Shown one piece after another: positions 16,274-23,548 of a stretch of DNA of 28,537 nucleotides. Source of the DNA: Pseudomonadota bacterium (GTDB lineage: Bacteria; Pseudomonadota; Alphaproteobacteria; Rhizobiales; Hyphomicrobiaceae); the NCBI GenBank assembly GCA_023410905.1, contig JAEYPL010000234.1, positions 1 through 28,537 of the forward strand. Direction: 5' to 3'. The notes under the pieces were generated by a model, which was not told where the DNA came from, did no database searches, and saw only the letters and a list, made by a program, of their open reading frames with translations. The translations under genes were made by a program, and so were the position numbers. The first letter of the stretch is position 1. The number at the start of each line of letters is the position of its first letter.

Positions 16274-16536
16274 CTGACTTTGCGCACCCGTGCGGGCCGG
16301 GCTATAGGCGGTGCCCCAAGCCGCCCTGGCGTCCTGCTCCCTACGGGTGACGATCTATTACAGACGAGGTTGTTGCGCTGCCTTAGTGCTGACATCACGA
16401 GGCGACTAACTTTGGCGTCGTAAACTCATGTCGACTGCGACGTAAGCATTTGTTTCTCCATCACCGGAACATTGCATGAAGAGTCGACACGGCCCTTGAA
16501 AACATTGCATTTTGTTCCGCTTTTCAATCTGAAAAG
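16274..16536. other. Non-coding spacer with AACATTGCAT direct repeat
   Basis: No gene is seen. AACATTGCAT occurs at 16468-16477 and again at 16501-16510, 33 bases apart, just before the tRNA-like sequence. A short hairpin CTTTTC-AATCT-GAAAAG lies at 16520-16536. The repeats could be recombinase arm sites, but this is only a guess. Confidence 0.4.
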
Positions 16537-16564
16537 ACGGGTTCGACTCCCGTAGGGAGCGCCA
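16537..16564 (+). other. tRNA 3'-end-like sequence, possible attachment site
   Basis: ACGGG-TTCGACT-CCCGT makes a perfect T-arm, followed by AGGGAGC (acceptor 3' strand), G and CCA. No matching 5' half (a GCTCCCT acceptor strand with D and anticodon arms) is found upstream, so the tRNA is not complete. Integrases often target the 3' ends of tRNA genes and leave such fragments at element borders. The methyltransferase gene ends just seven bases further on. Confidence 0.6.
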
Positions 16565-16570
16565 ATGATT

Positions 16571-17326
16571 TCAAATACTTATGAAGTCAGCAGTTTGATC
16601 CGAACACCCGTGGGTAACGCATGGGGAACAGGCTGGGCTACTGGAGAGCTGTGCTGAGCCAGCGGAGTTCCGTAGTCCCGAGTGACCGTGTTTCCACACC
16701 ATCCACATGTAGCGCTGCTTAGCGATGGTCGTGGTGGCCTGACGGGGATCTCCGTTGGGCCAGCAGATGCATTCATCCAAGGCATAGACGACGGCGGGTG
16801 GTGTGCTCACGTAGAAGTCGTGGCGCAGGGGATGGCAGAGGCTCATCACGTTCATCAGCATGGCGACGTTCCCGCCGGTTTCGGCTGTGAGCTTCAGCGC
16901 ATGTTTCACGAAATGGTCGGCTAGGCCGCGCCCATAGGGCGGGTTGGTCACGATGTGCTTGGCGAGAGGTTTCCGTTCGGCGAGAAAGTCGCGCTTCGCG
17001 TCACCATAGCCGTAGTCAATCAGGTCGGTTGATACAACGTCGTGCCCGGCATCGACGAGAACCTTGGAAATGTGCCCTTCACCGCAGGCCGGTTCCCAGA
17101 TGGTGCCGTCGAAGGATTCTGCTGAGAGAAGCGCGAGCGTGGCCTCGGGAGGTGTCGGATAGAACTCATATGGCGCACGGCCAGGCGAGATGCGGGGACC
17201 GAAGCGGAAGGCGCGAGCGGTTTGCTTCACCAGATGGGAAGCCGTCACCTGACCGGGTTTGAGGAGCAGCAAACTTGGCGTAGCTGGTGGTTTCAGTTCA
17301 CGGGGATGAAGGAGGCGGAGGCTCAT
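16571..17326 (-). CDS. Adenine-type DNA methyltransferase
   Basis: A class I SAM-dependent methyltransferase of 251 residues. It has YEFYPTPP (53-60), motif I WEPACGEGHIS (S-adenosylmethionine binding, 77-87) and the catalytic motif IV TNPPYG (127-132), typical of N6-adenine modification. No target-recognition domain is obvious and no restriction enzyme gene accompanies it, so it looks like an orphan plasmid/phage methylase. The last ~35 residues, after MWMVWKHGHSG, are Ser/Cys-rich and unlike the family, and they end beside the tRNA-like sequence, so the 3' end may have been altered at an integration junction. The start overlaps the stop of the preceding gene (ATGA). Confidence 0.85.
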   Translation of the reverse strand: MSLRLLHPRELKPPATPSLLLLKPGQVTASHLVKQTARAFRFGPRISPGRAPYEFYPTPPEATLALLSAESFDGTIWEPACGEGHISKVLVDAGHDVVSTDLIDYGYGDAKRDFLAERKPLAKHIVTNPPYGRGLADHFVKHALKLTAETGGNVAMLMNVMSLCHPLRHDFYVSTPPAVVYALDECICWPNGDPRQATTTIAKQRYMWMVWKHGHSGLRNSAGSAQLSSSPACSPCVTHGCSDQTADFISI

Positions 17327-17574
17327 TGGGCGATGCTTTCGTTGGTGGCTGTGGGGATAGGTTGTTCGGGATAGACGTAGAAGAAGTCGCGGCCATTGCT
17401 TTCGATGATTTCAGAGGGCGTGCCGTGAGGGGCTTTGTCTGCTTTTTCCCAAAGGTCGTGCGACCATTGGCGGATAGCCCTGATTTCGGCGTCTTTCGGG
17501 GACCGGGCATTCACGTCCACGCAGACCCGAAGGATTTTGTGGAACGTGACGCGGTATGGTTTGAGTTTGGTCAT
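17323..17574 (-). CDS. Small element protein, unknown function (83 aa)
   Basis: An 83-residue acidic/basic mixed protein, MTKLKPYRVTFHKILRVCVD then ARSPKDAEIRAIRQW. The pattern of a short beta strand, a helix with AEIRA and a FFYVYPEQ strand resembles small alpha/beta proteins common on rhizobial plasmids. It shares the general layout with the 74-residue product encoded at 18137-18361 (beta strand, a DAKE/DAEI helix, then a strand), so the two may be distant paralogues. It overlaps the methyltransferase start by four bases. Confidence 0.65.
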   Translation of the reverse strand: MTKLKPYRVTFHKILRVCVDVNARSPKDAEIRAIRQWSHDLWEKADKAPHGTPSEIIESNGRDFFYVYPEQPIPTATNESIAQ

Positions 17575-17575
17575 G

Positions 17576-17839
17576 TCAGTATCTTTCGTGCGGGTTGATG
17601 GTGACGGTCACCGTTGGCAGCATGTCGAGGCTGTCGGGGTCGATTTGCTCGAGATGCCAATGGCCGATGCCGGTTTGGACCAGCTTGAGGAAATCCAGAT
17701 TTCTGCGCTGGGCGTAGTGACCGAGATTGCAGATCAGGTCACCTATGGATTGCTCATCGTTCTCCGTGCCGGTCATGTCGGCAAAGAGGGTGATGAAGGC
17801 TTCGGCCCAGGCGGCACGTTTTAGATTGGTGCTCATCAC
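17576..17839 (-). CDS. Small element protein, unknown function (87 aa)
   Basis: The 87-residue product begins MMSTNLKRAAWAEAFITLFADMTGT and continues DLICNLGHYAQRRNLDFLKL, a helical protein ending in a strand-rich TVTVTINPHERY. I do not recognise the family beyond its occurrence in this type of compact plasmid gene run. Its start overlaps the stop of the gene at 17836-18150 (ATGA), and the next gene starts two bases after its stop. Confidence 0.65.
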   Translation of the reverse strand: MMSTNLKRAAWAEAFITLFADMTGTENDEQSIGDLICNLGHYAQRRNLDFLKLVQTGIGHWHLEQIDPDSLDMLPTVTVTINPHERY

Positions 17840-18150
17840 GGGGCCTCCTCGGGAAACGCTTTGTCGAGAAGGTCGACAATCTCCTGCGGGAGATAGTCAT
17901 ACGGGTCATCGTAGCCGACGTTCGCGCCCTCTGGTATTTGCGATACGCCGTCTTTGGTAATGGCGGTGATGACCTGGTTATGCAGGCCCCAGTGGCAGAA
18001 TGCGACGATGTAGCCTGCGTGTTCCAGGGAACTGATCACGTCATCGGTCATGATCTGGCTGTCTCCGTCGCCGAAGCCGAACTTGTTGAAGGCTTCTTCC
18101 CAACTCCAGTGGATGGTGCCGCCGCAGCGGGTACATTCAGCGATTGGCAT
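17836..18150 (-). CDS. Small element protein with an N-terminal CxxC (104 aa)
   Basis: The 104-residue acidic protein starts MPIAECTRCGGTIHW, with a single CxxC and a nearby His that could contribute to a metal site. It then has a DDVISSLEHAGYIVAFCHWG segment with further Cys and His. Function unknown. The first 14 bases overlap the end of the preceding gene, as is usual in this tightly packed run. Confidence 0.65.
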   Translation of the reverse strand: MPIAECTRCGGTIHWSWEEAFNKFGFGDGDSQIMTDDVISSLEHAGYIVAFCHWGLHNQVITAITKDGVSQIPEGANVGYDDPYDYLPQEIVDLLDKAFPEEAP

Positions 18151-18361
18151 CGGTCATGCTTTCGTGAGTTTTCTCGGTGACGCTTACGATGGCGAAGCGA
18201 GCATTGCTCAGCAGTTCGACCATCACGCCGGAGGCAAAACCTTCGTTCAGGAAAATCTCCCGGGCGAGCTCCTTGGCGTCGTTGTCGTCGTACGCTTCGA
18301 CGTCTATGCCGTAGACGCGCTTTTCCTCAAGAAGGACGCGGTAGTTTATCGGGCGGTTCAT
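18137..18361 (-). CDS. Small element protein, unknown function (74 aa)
   Basis: MNRPINYRVLLEEKRVYGID is followed by AYDDNDAKELAREIFLNEGF and a last strand near ARFAIVSVTEK, giving a small alpha/beta fold. The layout resembles that of the 83-residue protein encoded two genes further along the operon. Its start overlaps the stop of the 57-residue gene upstream. No known function. Confidence 0.65.
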   Translation of the reverse strand: MNRPINYRVLLEEKRVYGIDVEAYDDNDAKELAREIFLNEGFASGVMVELLSNARFAIVSVTEKTHESMTDANR

Positions 18362-18531
18362 CGATCACATCCTTCGCCTTCATTTACGTAGTCATAAGCG
18401 GGGTTATCGTCGTAGTGGTCTTCGGCGAACCATCGATCGAGGATGCTGGCCACGTCACCCTCCGCCACTTCCTCGAGAGGGAAGGGGCAGAGGCTCATGA
18501 CCACTGCGCGATCTGCGGGTGAGAGGATCAT
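18358..18531 (-). CDS. Very small element protein (57 aa)
   Basis: A short frame, MILSPADRAVVMSLCPFPLE and then VASILDRWFAEDHYDDNPAY, ending in EGEGCDR. It fills the gap between two neighbours exactly, beginning directly after the stop of the 72-residue gene and overlapping the next gene by four bases, which is good evidence that it is real. It is strongly acidic. No function can be assigned. Confidence 0.6.
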   Translation of the reverse strand: MILSPADRAVVMSLCPFPLEEVAEGDVASILDRWFAEDHYDDNPAYDYVNEGEGCDR

Positions 18532-18750
18532 TTAGGCGGCCTCCCCTTGTTCCGTTTTTTCCTTGCGAAGGCGGATGACCAAGCGTCCGTCGCCGCTTGT
18601 GGGCACGAAGTCGAGGGATACGTTCAACCCCTTGCCGTCTTCGTGGAGCCAGGCTGCGCCGATCTTGGTCCAGAAAGCTTTTTCGCCTTCACCTTTCACG
18701 TGGCAGACGTCGTGGGTCGGTTTGCGGCTGGTGGTTTGTTGCTTGCTCAT
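18532..18750 (-). CDS. Small conserved plasmid-type protein (72 aa)
   Basis: First gene of the small-gene run. The product starts MSKQQTTSRKPTHDVCHVKG and contains AFWTKIGAAWLHEDGKGLNV and GRLVIRLRKEK, a pattern I associate with small proteins on alphaproteobacterial plasmids and integrative elements; the function is unknown. A strong AAAGGAGA precedes the ATG at 18750. A longer frame to 18864 exists but is unlikely, because the ribosome-binding site would lie inside it. Confidence 0.75.
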   Translation of the reverse strand: MSKQQTTSRKPTHDVCHVKGEGEKAFWTKIGAAWLHEDGKGLNVSLDFVPTSGDGRLVIRLRKEKTEQGEAA

Positions 18751-18864
18751 GGTGGTTATCTCCTTTGGTTTTCGAGGCCACACCTGTTGCGGCCTGTCGG
18801 GGACCTTTGGAGACGGGGGCTGGTAAGTGACGGAACATAGGGGAGGGGCATCGCCCGGCTGCAC

Positions 18865-19330
18865 AGAGCGCCAGCGGCGGAAGCTGGGGACCCCCCTTGG
18901 TCTGGCGCTGCCGCCGGCTCACTCTTCCCCGACTGCTTGGACGCACTGCGTGATGGAGGAGCTCCCAAAGTGATCCAGCCATGGGCCAACAGAACCTGCG
19001 GCCGGAAGCGAGATCACAAATTAATGCTGTGAAGGATTGACGTTCAAAGGCTTGGACAGGTCGGCGTGTTTTAGAAGCATGGGGATGGGGGTGATTGCGT
19101 GAGCTGGCATCGTGGACCTTGCGCGCGGTCGCTGGTTGCCGGGTTGCCAACGGAGGATAGAACAAGAAGAGGCTGTTTGAGCATTAGGTTGGGTGCGCTG
19201 AGGTTTGCAGCGGATTTCCCTTGGTTTGGGGGAGCCGATTGGCGTGAGGCTTAGCGGTGATGCCCCTGATACGGAGCAGCAACGGATTTACGGAAACACA
19301 AACGCAAGATCATGAAGTTGCGATAATTAC
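18865..19330. other. Upstream region of the small-gene run, no gene recognised
   Basis: This stretch leads from the start of the minus-strand gene run toward the replication origin. Several overlapping minus-strand frames are open across 18689-19165, but they read as low-complexity shadows without a ribosome-binding site. It probably holds the promoter of the run; I cannot place -35 and -10 elements confidently. Confidence 0.4.
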
Positions 19331-19350
19331 GCGGGAACAGCCGCCACAAA
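19331..19350 (-). repeat. Distal inverted iteron 1
   Basis: On the minus strand this reads TTTGTGGCGGCTGTTCCCGC, the best-conserved form of the iteron found nearer the rep gene. It is in inverted orientation and about 0.9 kb from rep. A distal inverted iteron can act in copy control through Rep-mediated pairing, which is inference here. Confidence 0.8.
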
Positions 19351-19454
19351 TCTGGGTGCACGCGGCGCACTGCGGGGGCAATGCGCCAAGAGAATTGTGA
19401 GCTGCTTAGGCGTCAGGATGTGAGTTGTAAGTTTCTGAGATTGCGCAGTATCAG

Positions 19455-19474
19455 TGGGAACAGCCGCCACAAAT
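19455..19474 (-). repeat. Distal inverted iteron 2
   Basis: The minus strand reads ATTTGTGGCGGCTGTTCCCA, identical over 18 bases to the first distal copy and spaced 124 bases from it. The surrounding sequence differs, so the conservation is confined to the iteron. Confidence 0.8.
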
Positions 19475-19660
19475 TGCGAGACACGCCTATACAAAATGGC
19501 CTGAAAGGCCACGTTCGACGAAAGGCGTTCCGGTTGTCCGGTAAGGAAGTTTGAGGGGCTAGGTGTTTTGCTATGGGCGATGCTGCCGGAGGTTTTTGAG
19601 ACCTTTCATAAGCCAAACGCAGATCGGATGCGTCTGGATTCATGACGATGGTTTTGAGCA

Positions 19661-19681
19661 TTGTTCACAGAGTTATCCGCA
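19661..19681 (+). promoter_or_regulatory. DnaA-box-like pair
   Basis: TTGTTCACA (19661-19669) and TTATCCGCA (19673-19681) differ from the DnaA box TTATCCACA at two and one positions. A third site, TTGTCCACA at 19926-19934 just after the six-iteron block, has one mismatch. Together they fit an origin that recruits host DnaA. Confidence 0.55.
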
Positions 19682-19708
19682 GTGGGTTCGGTGGAGGCCG
19701 GTCTTTAA

Positions 19709-19750
19709 GGTATCTCTAAAGTATCTCTATTAATCTCTCAGTATCTCTAG
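19709..19750 (+). repeat. AT-rich 10/11-bp repeats, possible unwinding element
   Basis: TATCTCT begins at 19711, 19722 and 19742, with a variant AATCTCT at 19732; the spacing of 11, 10 and 10 bases is one helical turn. The block lies between the DnaA-like boxes and the iterons, where iteron plasmids carry the AT-rich repeats that melt first. Confidence 0.65.
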
Positions 19751-19790
19751 CGTACTCCAAGTGTCTGAACGTCTGGAGGTATTCGACGTC

Positions 19791-19914
19791 TGTGTGGCGC
19801 CGTTTCCCGCTTTTGCGACACCGCCTCCCGATTATGAGAGCGCAATTCCGCAAACTGTGTCGGCGTCTCCGGCAATTGTGGCGGTGCCTCCGGCTTTTGT
19901 GGTGCGGCTTCCCG
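19791..19914 (+). repeat. Six tandem iterons of the replication origin
   Basis: Six degenerate direct repeats of 20-22 bp lie head to tail: 19791-19810, 19811-19830, 19831-19850, about 19851-19871, 19872-19892 and 19893-19914. The shared pattern is TTTTGTGGCG...TCCCG, with the ends better kept than the middle. The spacing of about two helical turns would place bound Rep molecules on one face of the DNA. This is the core of an iteron-type oriV. Confidence 0.8.
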
Positions 19915-20094
19915 ATGGGGCAAAGTTGTCCACAGAGTGGGGATAGGGCAGGAGGCGAGAGCACATTTTCCTGTGCGGTTCTCCACGTACACAAGGACTT
20001 AGAGGGCATGGAATACCCCCCAGTGTGTTTGGATGCCCGCCGGGCATGGCCTGGACTAGCTGATAACTGGGAAGTGAGGACTGCGGTAGGGTTT

Positions 20095-20157
20095 TATTTT
20101 GTGGCGGCTGTTCCGCCTTTTGTGGCGCCTGTTCCCGGATTTGTGCCGTTTGTTCCG
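20095..20157 (+). repeat. Three tandem iterons before rep
   Basis: Repeats at 20095-20115, 20116-20137 and 20138-20157 read TTTTGTGGCGGCTGTTCCG, CTTTTGTGGCGCCTGTTCCCG and GATTTGTGCCGTTTGTTCCG. They have the same direction as the six-copy block, with about 180 bases between the blocks. They probably also serve in autoregulation of rep. Confidence 0.8.
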
Positions 20158-20230
20158 ATAGATTGGAACTCTACAGGAGAGTGCGCACATTTCAGGCGCT
20201 TGTTGCGGTTATGGAGCACATGACCGCTCA

Positions 20231-20251
20231 TTTTTGTGGCGTCTGCTCCCG
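20231..20251 (+). repeat. Single iteron immediately upstream of rep
   Basis: TTTTTGTGGCGTCTGCTCCCG ends 22 bases before the rep ATG at 20273. Binding here would block the rep promoter or ribosome access, a usual arrangement for rep autorepression. Confidence 0.75.
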
Positions 20252-20272
20252 TTTCGGGTTTTACTTCGAGCA

Positions 20273-21271
20273 ATGACGAAGACTTATACCGCCCCCGTGC
20301 CTTTGGAGCTATCGGACACCGAGAAGAAGCGCATGGATCGCGTGCGTAGCCGACGCGGCCGTAATCGGCCTGCGAAGGTTCCAGCCCGCTTGGTGCGGAC
20401 AAGTGCTTTTGCGGCAAAACGCCGGGGGCTTATCACCGACTCCTCGTTTGAGCGCCTGTATGTCGTGAAGGGGCATTCAGTTGTCCGGGTGAGCGGCCGG
20501 GAATTAGGAAGCCAGCATCGGGACGCGCTTTATGCGGTATTCCGTTTGAAGGCCAAGTCCGTGACGCTGAAGGATGAGCATTCGCCTATCGGCTTTACGA
20601 ACTACATGAAGGTGGAGACCACCTGGCGAGAGCTTCTAAGCCAAATGGGCCTAACAGCGCACGCCAACAACGTGGCCGCGCTTCACTTCACGTTCGAAGA
20701 CATCAAAAAGGTGGTTGTCACGGTCTATGAGGGCGACGAGGCTAAGCTTTTGGAGCAGTACCGGGAAGGCAAGCTTCCGAGAGTGCGCGGCCAGATGGGA
20801 AACATGCTGCACGATGTAATGTGGAATGGCTTGGGATTAGACGACGAAGTTGTTGTGTACTTCGGTGAGTGGAGCGCCAACATGGTCATGTCGGCCAAAC
20901 TGGTGAGCCTCAACGCTGACGTGCAGTTCGCGCTAGGTTCAGATTACGCGAAATCGTTCTGGCCTTACGTGGATAGCTTCCACCGTCATACGTGGGTGGA
21001 TGAGGATCGGCTCGCGGAACTCATCGGTCGGGATCTCTGGGGGGAAAGTGAAACGTCGATCACACGGCGGGATTTCCGGAGTAAGTGCCGCAAGGCGTTC
21101 GATGACATGGTTCGTGCCAAGGGCCTCAAGAGTTGGAGGGTGGAAGTCCGCGGCTTTGGTCGCCATAAAACGCACCGCTACCACTATCACCATTCCCTTG
21201 AGGGCAAGCAAATGGAGCTACCGTTGCTGGAAGAAGCGAAGGAAGGCCGTCGGCGTAAGAACGCGGCGTAA
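20273..21271 (+). CDS. Plasmid replication initiator protein (RepA/TrfA-like)
   Basis: The 332-residue basic protein starts MTKTYTAPVPLELSDTEKKR. It has an N-terminal KVPARLVRTSAFAAKRRG segment and VSGRELGSQHRDALYAVFRL, which resemble the first winged-helix region of iteron-binding initiators of the TrfA/RepA type. A second DNA-binding part may lie near RDFRSKCRKAFDDMVRAKGL and GRHKTHRYHYHHS. The assignment leans on the twelve iteron-like repeats directly upstream. The frame extends to 20234, but that start lies inside an iteron, so ATG 20273 is chosen. Family assignment is approximate. Confidence 0.82.
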   Translation: MTKTYTAPVPLELSDTEKKRMDRVRSRRGRNRPAKVPARLVRTSAFAAKRRGLITDSSFERLYVVKGHSVVRVSGRELGSQHRDALYAVFRLKAKSVTLKDEHSPIGFTNYMKVETTWRELLSQMGLTAHANNVAALHFTFEDIKKVVVTVYEGDEAKLLEQYREGKLPRVRGQMGNMLHDVMWNGLGLDDEVVVYFGEWSANMVMSAKLVSLNADVQFALGSDYAKSFWPYVDSFHRHTWVDEDRLAELIGRDLWGESETSITRRDFRSKCRKAFDDMVRAKGLKSWRVEVRGFGRHKTHRYHYHHSLEGKQMELPLLEEAKEGRRRKNAA

Positions 21272-21301
21272 GTCCAGCTCGCCATCAACGTCAGTGAACT
21301 T

Positions 21302-21326
21302 CAGAGGCAAGTATATACCTCTGCTT
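21302..21326 (+). terminator. Possible weak terminator after rep
   Basis: CAGAGG (21302-21307) and CCTCTG (21318-21323) form a perfect 6-bp stem with a 10-nt AT-rich loop, followed by CTTT. It lies 30 bases after the rep stop. The T-run is short, so termination is uncertain. Confidence 0.4.
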
Positions 21327-21437
21327 TAGGCCGGAACTAACGGAGCGGTGACAGGTTCAACGATGAGCAGATGGCTTAGCAACCCCGGATGATATGCGGG
21401 GCCATTGATCTTGCCTGCGTTGAAATGGAGCCAATCC

Positions 21438-22190
21438 ATGAAAATGTATCTGATCCCGATAGTAGGCATCTTCGCGACTGCGATTGTGCCAGCCGCGGCC
21501 ACGGCCCAGGATGCTGTCGTCACCGTCGATCTCAACATGCGGGCTGGGCCGTCGACGGCTTTCCCTGTGGTCGATGTCGTCTCTGAGCAAACGCTGGTGG
21601 ATGTCCACGGATGCGTTGACGGGTATAGCTGGTGCGACGTGAGTACGGAGGGCAGCCGCGGTTGGGTGTTTGCTAGATATCTGAGCTATGCGGCGCGCGG
21701 CGGATTTGTTCCACTCACCGAGTATGTCTCCGAAATCGACGTCCCCATCATTACTTTCTCAGTTGGTTCTTACTGGGATTCTTATTACCGCGGCCGTCCC
21801 TGGTATGGAGAACGCGTCCGGTGGCGCGATCGCTGGGAGAATGATTGGCGCGGTATTCGTCGCGAGCGGCGTGATGCCCGCGTGGAGCGCCGCATGGATC
21901 GCCGGGATAATCGCCTTGATCGCCGCACGGAAAGGCGGATAGACCGGCGCGAGAACCGCTCGGACCGTCGCGATAGGAGCAGGGACGATCGTGCCGAACG
22001 TCGCCATGACCGTCGGGATGGTGCGCGCGAGCGGCGCGTGAACCGCATCGAACGTCGTATAGACCGAGCGGATCGACGCATGGAGCGCTCGCGTGGAGAC
22101 ACCCGCCAACGGCAAAGGCAGGATAGGGCCGGCCCGCAATCGAGGGGTGGTGGTGAACGCATGGATCGTGGGCGCCGCGCGAGGGATTGA
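21438..22190 (+). CDS. Secreted SH3-domain protein with Arg-rich repetitive tail
   Basis: The 250-residue precursor has a signal peptide (MKMYLIPIVGIFATAIVPAA, cleavage near ATAQ, residue ~24). A bacterial SH3 domain follows at about 25-83 with VTVDLNMRAGPSTAFPVVDV and SRGWVFARYL; two Cys (59, 66) could form a disulfide. The second half, from about residue 125, is a highly charged repeat region built on RRxxRxERR/DRR units, rich in Arg and Asp. The SH3 part probably contacts cell wall; the tail could bind polyanions or stay disordered. ATG 21438 has GGAG upstream; the longer frame to 21405 adds no signal-like sequence. Confidence 0.85.
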   Translation: MKMYLIPIVGIFATAIVPAAATAQDAVVTVDLNMRAGPSTAFPVVDVVSEQTLVDVHGCVDGYSWCDVSTEGSRGWVFARYLSYAARGGFVPLTEYVSEIDVPIITFSVGSYWDSYYRGRPWYGERVRWRDRWENDWRGIRRERRDARVERRMDRRDNRLDRRTERRIDRRENRSDRRDRSRDDRAERRHDRRDGARERRVNRIERRIDRADRRMERSRGDTRQRQRQDRAGPQSRGGGERMDRGRRARD

Positions 22191-22229
22191 TAAGCGCGAG
22201 GACAAGCCCAGCACCGTCAACTGCATGAT

Positions 22230-22256
22230 GGATGGCAGGCTTATCCTGCCTCCATC
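22230..22256 (+). terminator. Hairpin after the SH3 gene
   Basis: GGCAGG at 22234-22239 pairs with CCTGCC at 22245-22250 around CTTAT, and the flanking GAT/ATC bases extend the stem with one bulge. No T-run follows, so it may be a weak terminator or an mRNA 3' stabiliser. Confidence 0.35.
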
Positions 22257-22394
22257 ACAGCGCGGAAGTCTTTGAGACAGACATCCCCAGTATGGCCCGA
22301 TCTAATCTGGTATTCCAGCGGTTCAGTTCGGAACACATCGAGTCATTTATTCGTTGACCTGTCATCGAGTAGTGAAAGTGGCAGGAGTATAAGC

Positions 22395-23534
22395 ATGCAG
22401 AAGCAAAACTTTCTTGTGACAGTATCAGCCATGGCGCTTGTTGCAGCCATGACGACGGCGGGTATGTCCCAGTCGCCGAATGCTGGTTCGAGCGGCGCTC
22501 AGGAACAGCAGAAGGCGATTCCTGACGCTAAAAGCGGCGCCACTCCAAATCGCGGTGCTGCGGAGCAGCCGAAGGAAAAGGGTAGCACCTCTCAGCGAGA
22601 CAGCGCATCGGGCCCGAAAGGATCGGATCGCGCGGAGGAGAAGGCATCGCCCAAATCTCAGGCGCAGGGCCGGGAGGCGAAACCCAAGTCGTCCGACCGT
22701 GCTCAAAAGTCGGACAATGGGAGCGAATCCCGTTCGCGCACGGCGGGTGAAAAGGGGAACGAAGGTACGAAACAGTCCGAGCCGGGGCAGGCAAAAGATC
22801 GCGACCGCTCGAGAGCCGACCGAGCGGAAGATACGCGCAAAAGAGATGACCGAGCAGGACGTGGCGAAAACGACAGCCGCAGGCAGTCTGACGGCAAGTC
22901 CGCTAAGCGAGATCGTGCGGCGGGTGAAGGAACCGACAAGGGTCAAGGTGACCGCAAGGGCGGAGATCGCGCCCAGAGTGACTCCGGTTCTGCCGACCGG
23001 GTTCAGCTGTCCGAACAGAAGCGCTCCTCTGTTCGTGAGCGCATGACGAAAAGCGCCCGGTCTAACCGTGTCACGGAGGTCAACTTTGATATTCGCGTCG
23101 GAGCGAACGTGCCCAGATCAGCCACGCTCCACGTTCTTCCTGCCGACGTTGTTGAAATTGTCCCGGAGTATCGGGGCTATCGCTATGTGTATGTCCGCGA
23201 TGAAATCGTGATTATTCACCCCACAAATTACGTGGTTGTAGCTGTAATCGGCGGCGATTCGCGGGTAGGATCGCGGTCGGGCAGCATCACGCTAACGGCT
23301 GATGACCGAACGTTTGTGCGACGCAGTGTGGATCTCGGCGCGAGTGTGCGTCTTGGTATCGGAGGCGTTTCCATTGGGATGGACCTGCCCGGGGACGTCG
23401 AGCTGAGGCCTCTCCCCAGCGTCGTCGTTGAGCGTTATCCCGATCTCCGCGATCACCGCTACTTCGTTTACGAGAGTGACGTCGTGATTGTTGAGCCACA
23501 ATCTCGCGAAGTTGTCCTCGTTATTGAGGACTGA
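22395..23534 (+). CDS. Secreted protein with two DUF1236 domains
   Basis: The 379-residue product has a signal peptide (MQKQNFLVTVSAMALVAAMT, cleavage near residue 25), then about 180 residues of low-complexity charged sequence (Lys, Arg, Asp, Ser, Gln, Gly), expected to be disordered. Two DUF1236-type repeats end the protein: NFDIRVGANVPRSATLHVLP to YVYVRDEIVIIHP, and LPGDVELRPLPSVVVERYPD to YFVYESDVVIVEP. DUF1236 proteins are typical of Bradyrhizobium and relatives; their function is unknown, with the envelope as the likely site. AGGAG at 22383-22387 supports the ATG; the longer frame upstream adds no signal. Confidence 0.88.
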   Translation: MQKQNFLVTVSAMALVAAMTTAGMSQSPNAGSSGAQEQQKAIPDAKSGATPNRGAAEQPKEKGSTSQRDSASGPKGSDRAEEKASPKSQAQGREAKPKSSDRAQKSDNGSESRSRTAGEKGNEGTKQSEPGQAKDRDRSRADRAEDTRKRDDRAGRGENDSRRQSDGKSAKRDRAAGEGTDKGQGDRKGGDRAQSDSGSADRVQLSEQKRSSVRERMTKSARSNRVTEVNFDIRVGANVPRSATLHVLPADVVEIVPEYRGYRYVYVRDEIVIIHPTNYVVVAVIGGDSRVGSRSGSITLTADDRTFVRRSVDLGASVRLGIGGVSIGMDLPGDVELRPLPSVVVERYPDLRDHRYFVYESDVVIVEPQSREVVLVIED

Positions 23535-23548
23535 CACATAAAAGCCTA

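Noticed and set aside
16400..16564. A complete tRNA gene
   Set aside because: Only the T-arm and 3' acceptor strand are present. No GCTCCCT acceptor strand, D-arm or anticodon arm with a T33 could be fitted upstream.
19331..20251. CRISPR array
   Set aside because: The repeats are degenerate, 20-22 bp, partly contiguous without spacers and next to a rep gene; this is an iteron pattern.
21759..22226. Minus-strand frame of 155 residues with Pro/Ile/Thr/Ala repeats
   Set aside because: It is the complement of the Arg-rich tail of the SH3 protein; the codon periodicity of the + strand gene creates the open frame.
22425..22946. Minus-strand frame of 173 residues
   Set aside because: It is antisense to the low-complexity part of the DUF1236 protein and has no start signals or family resemblance.
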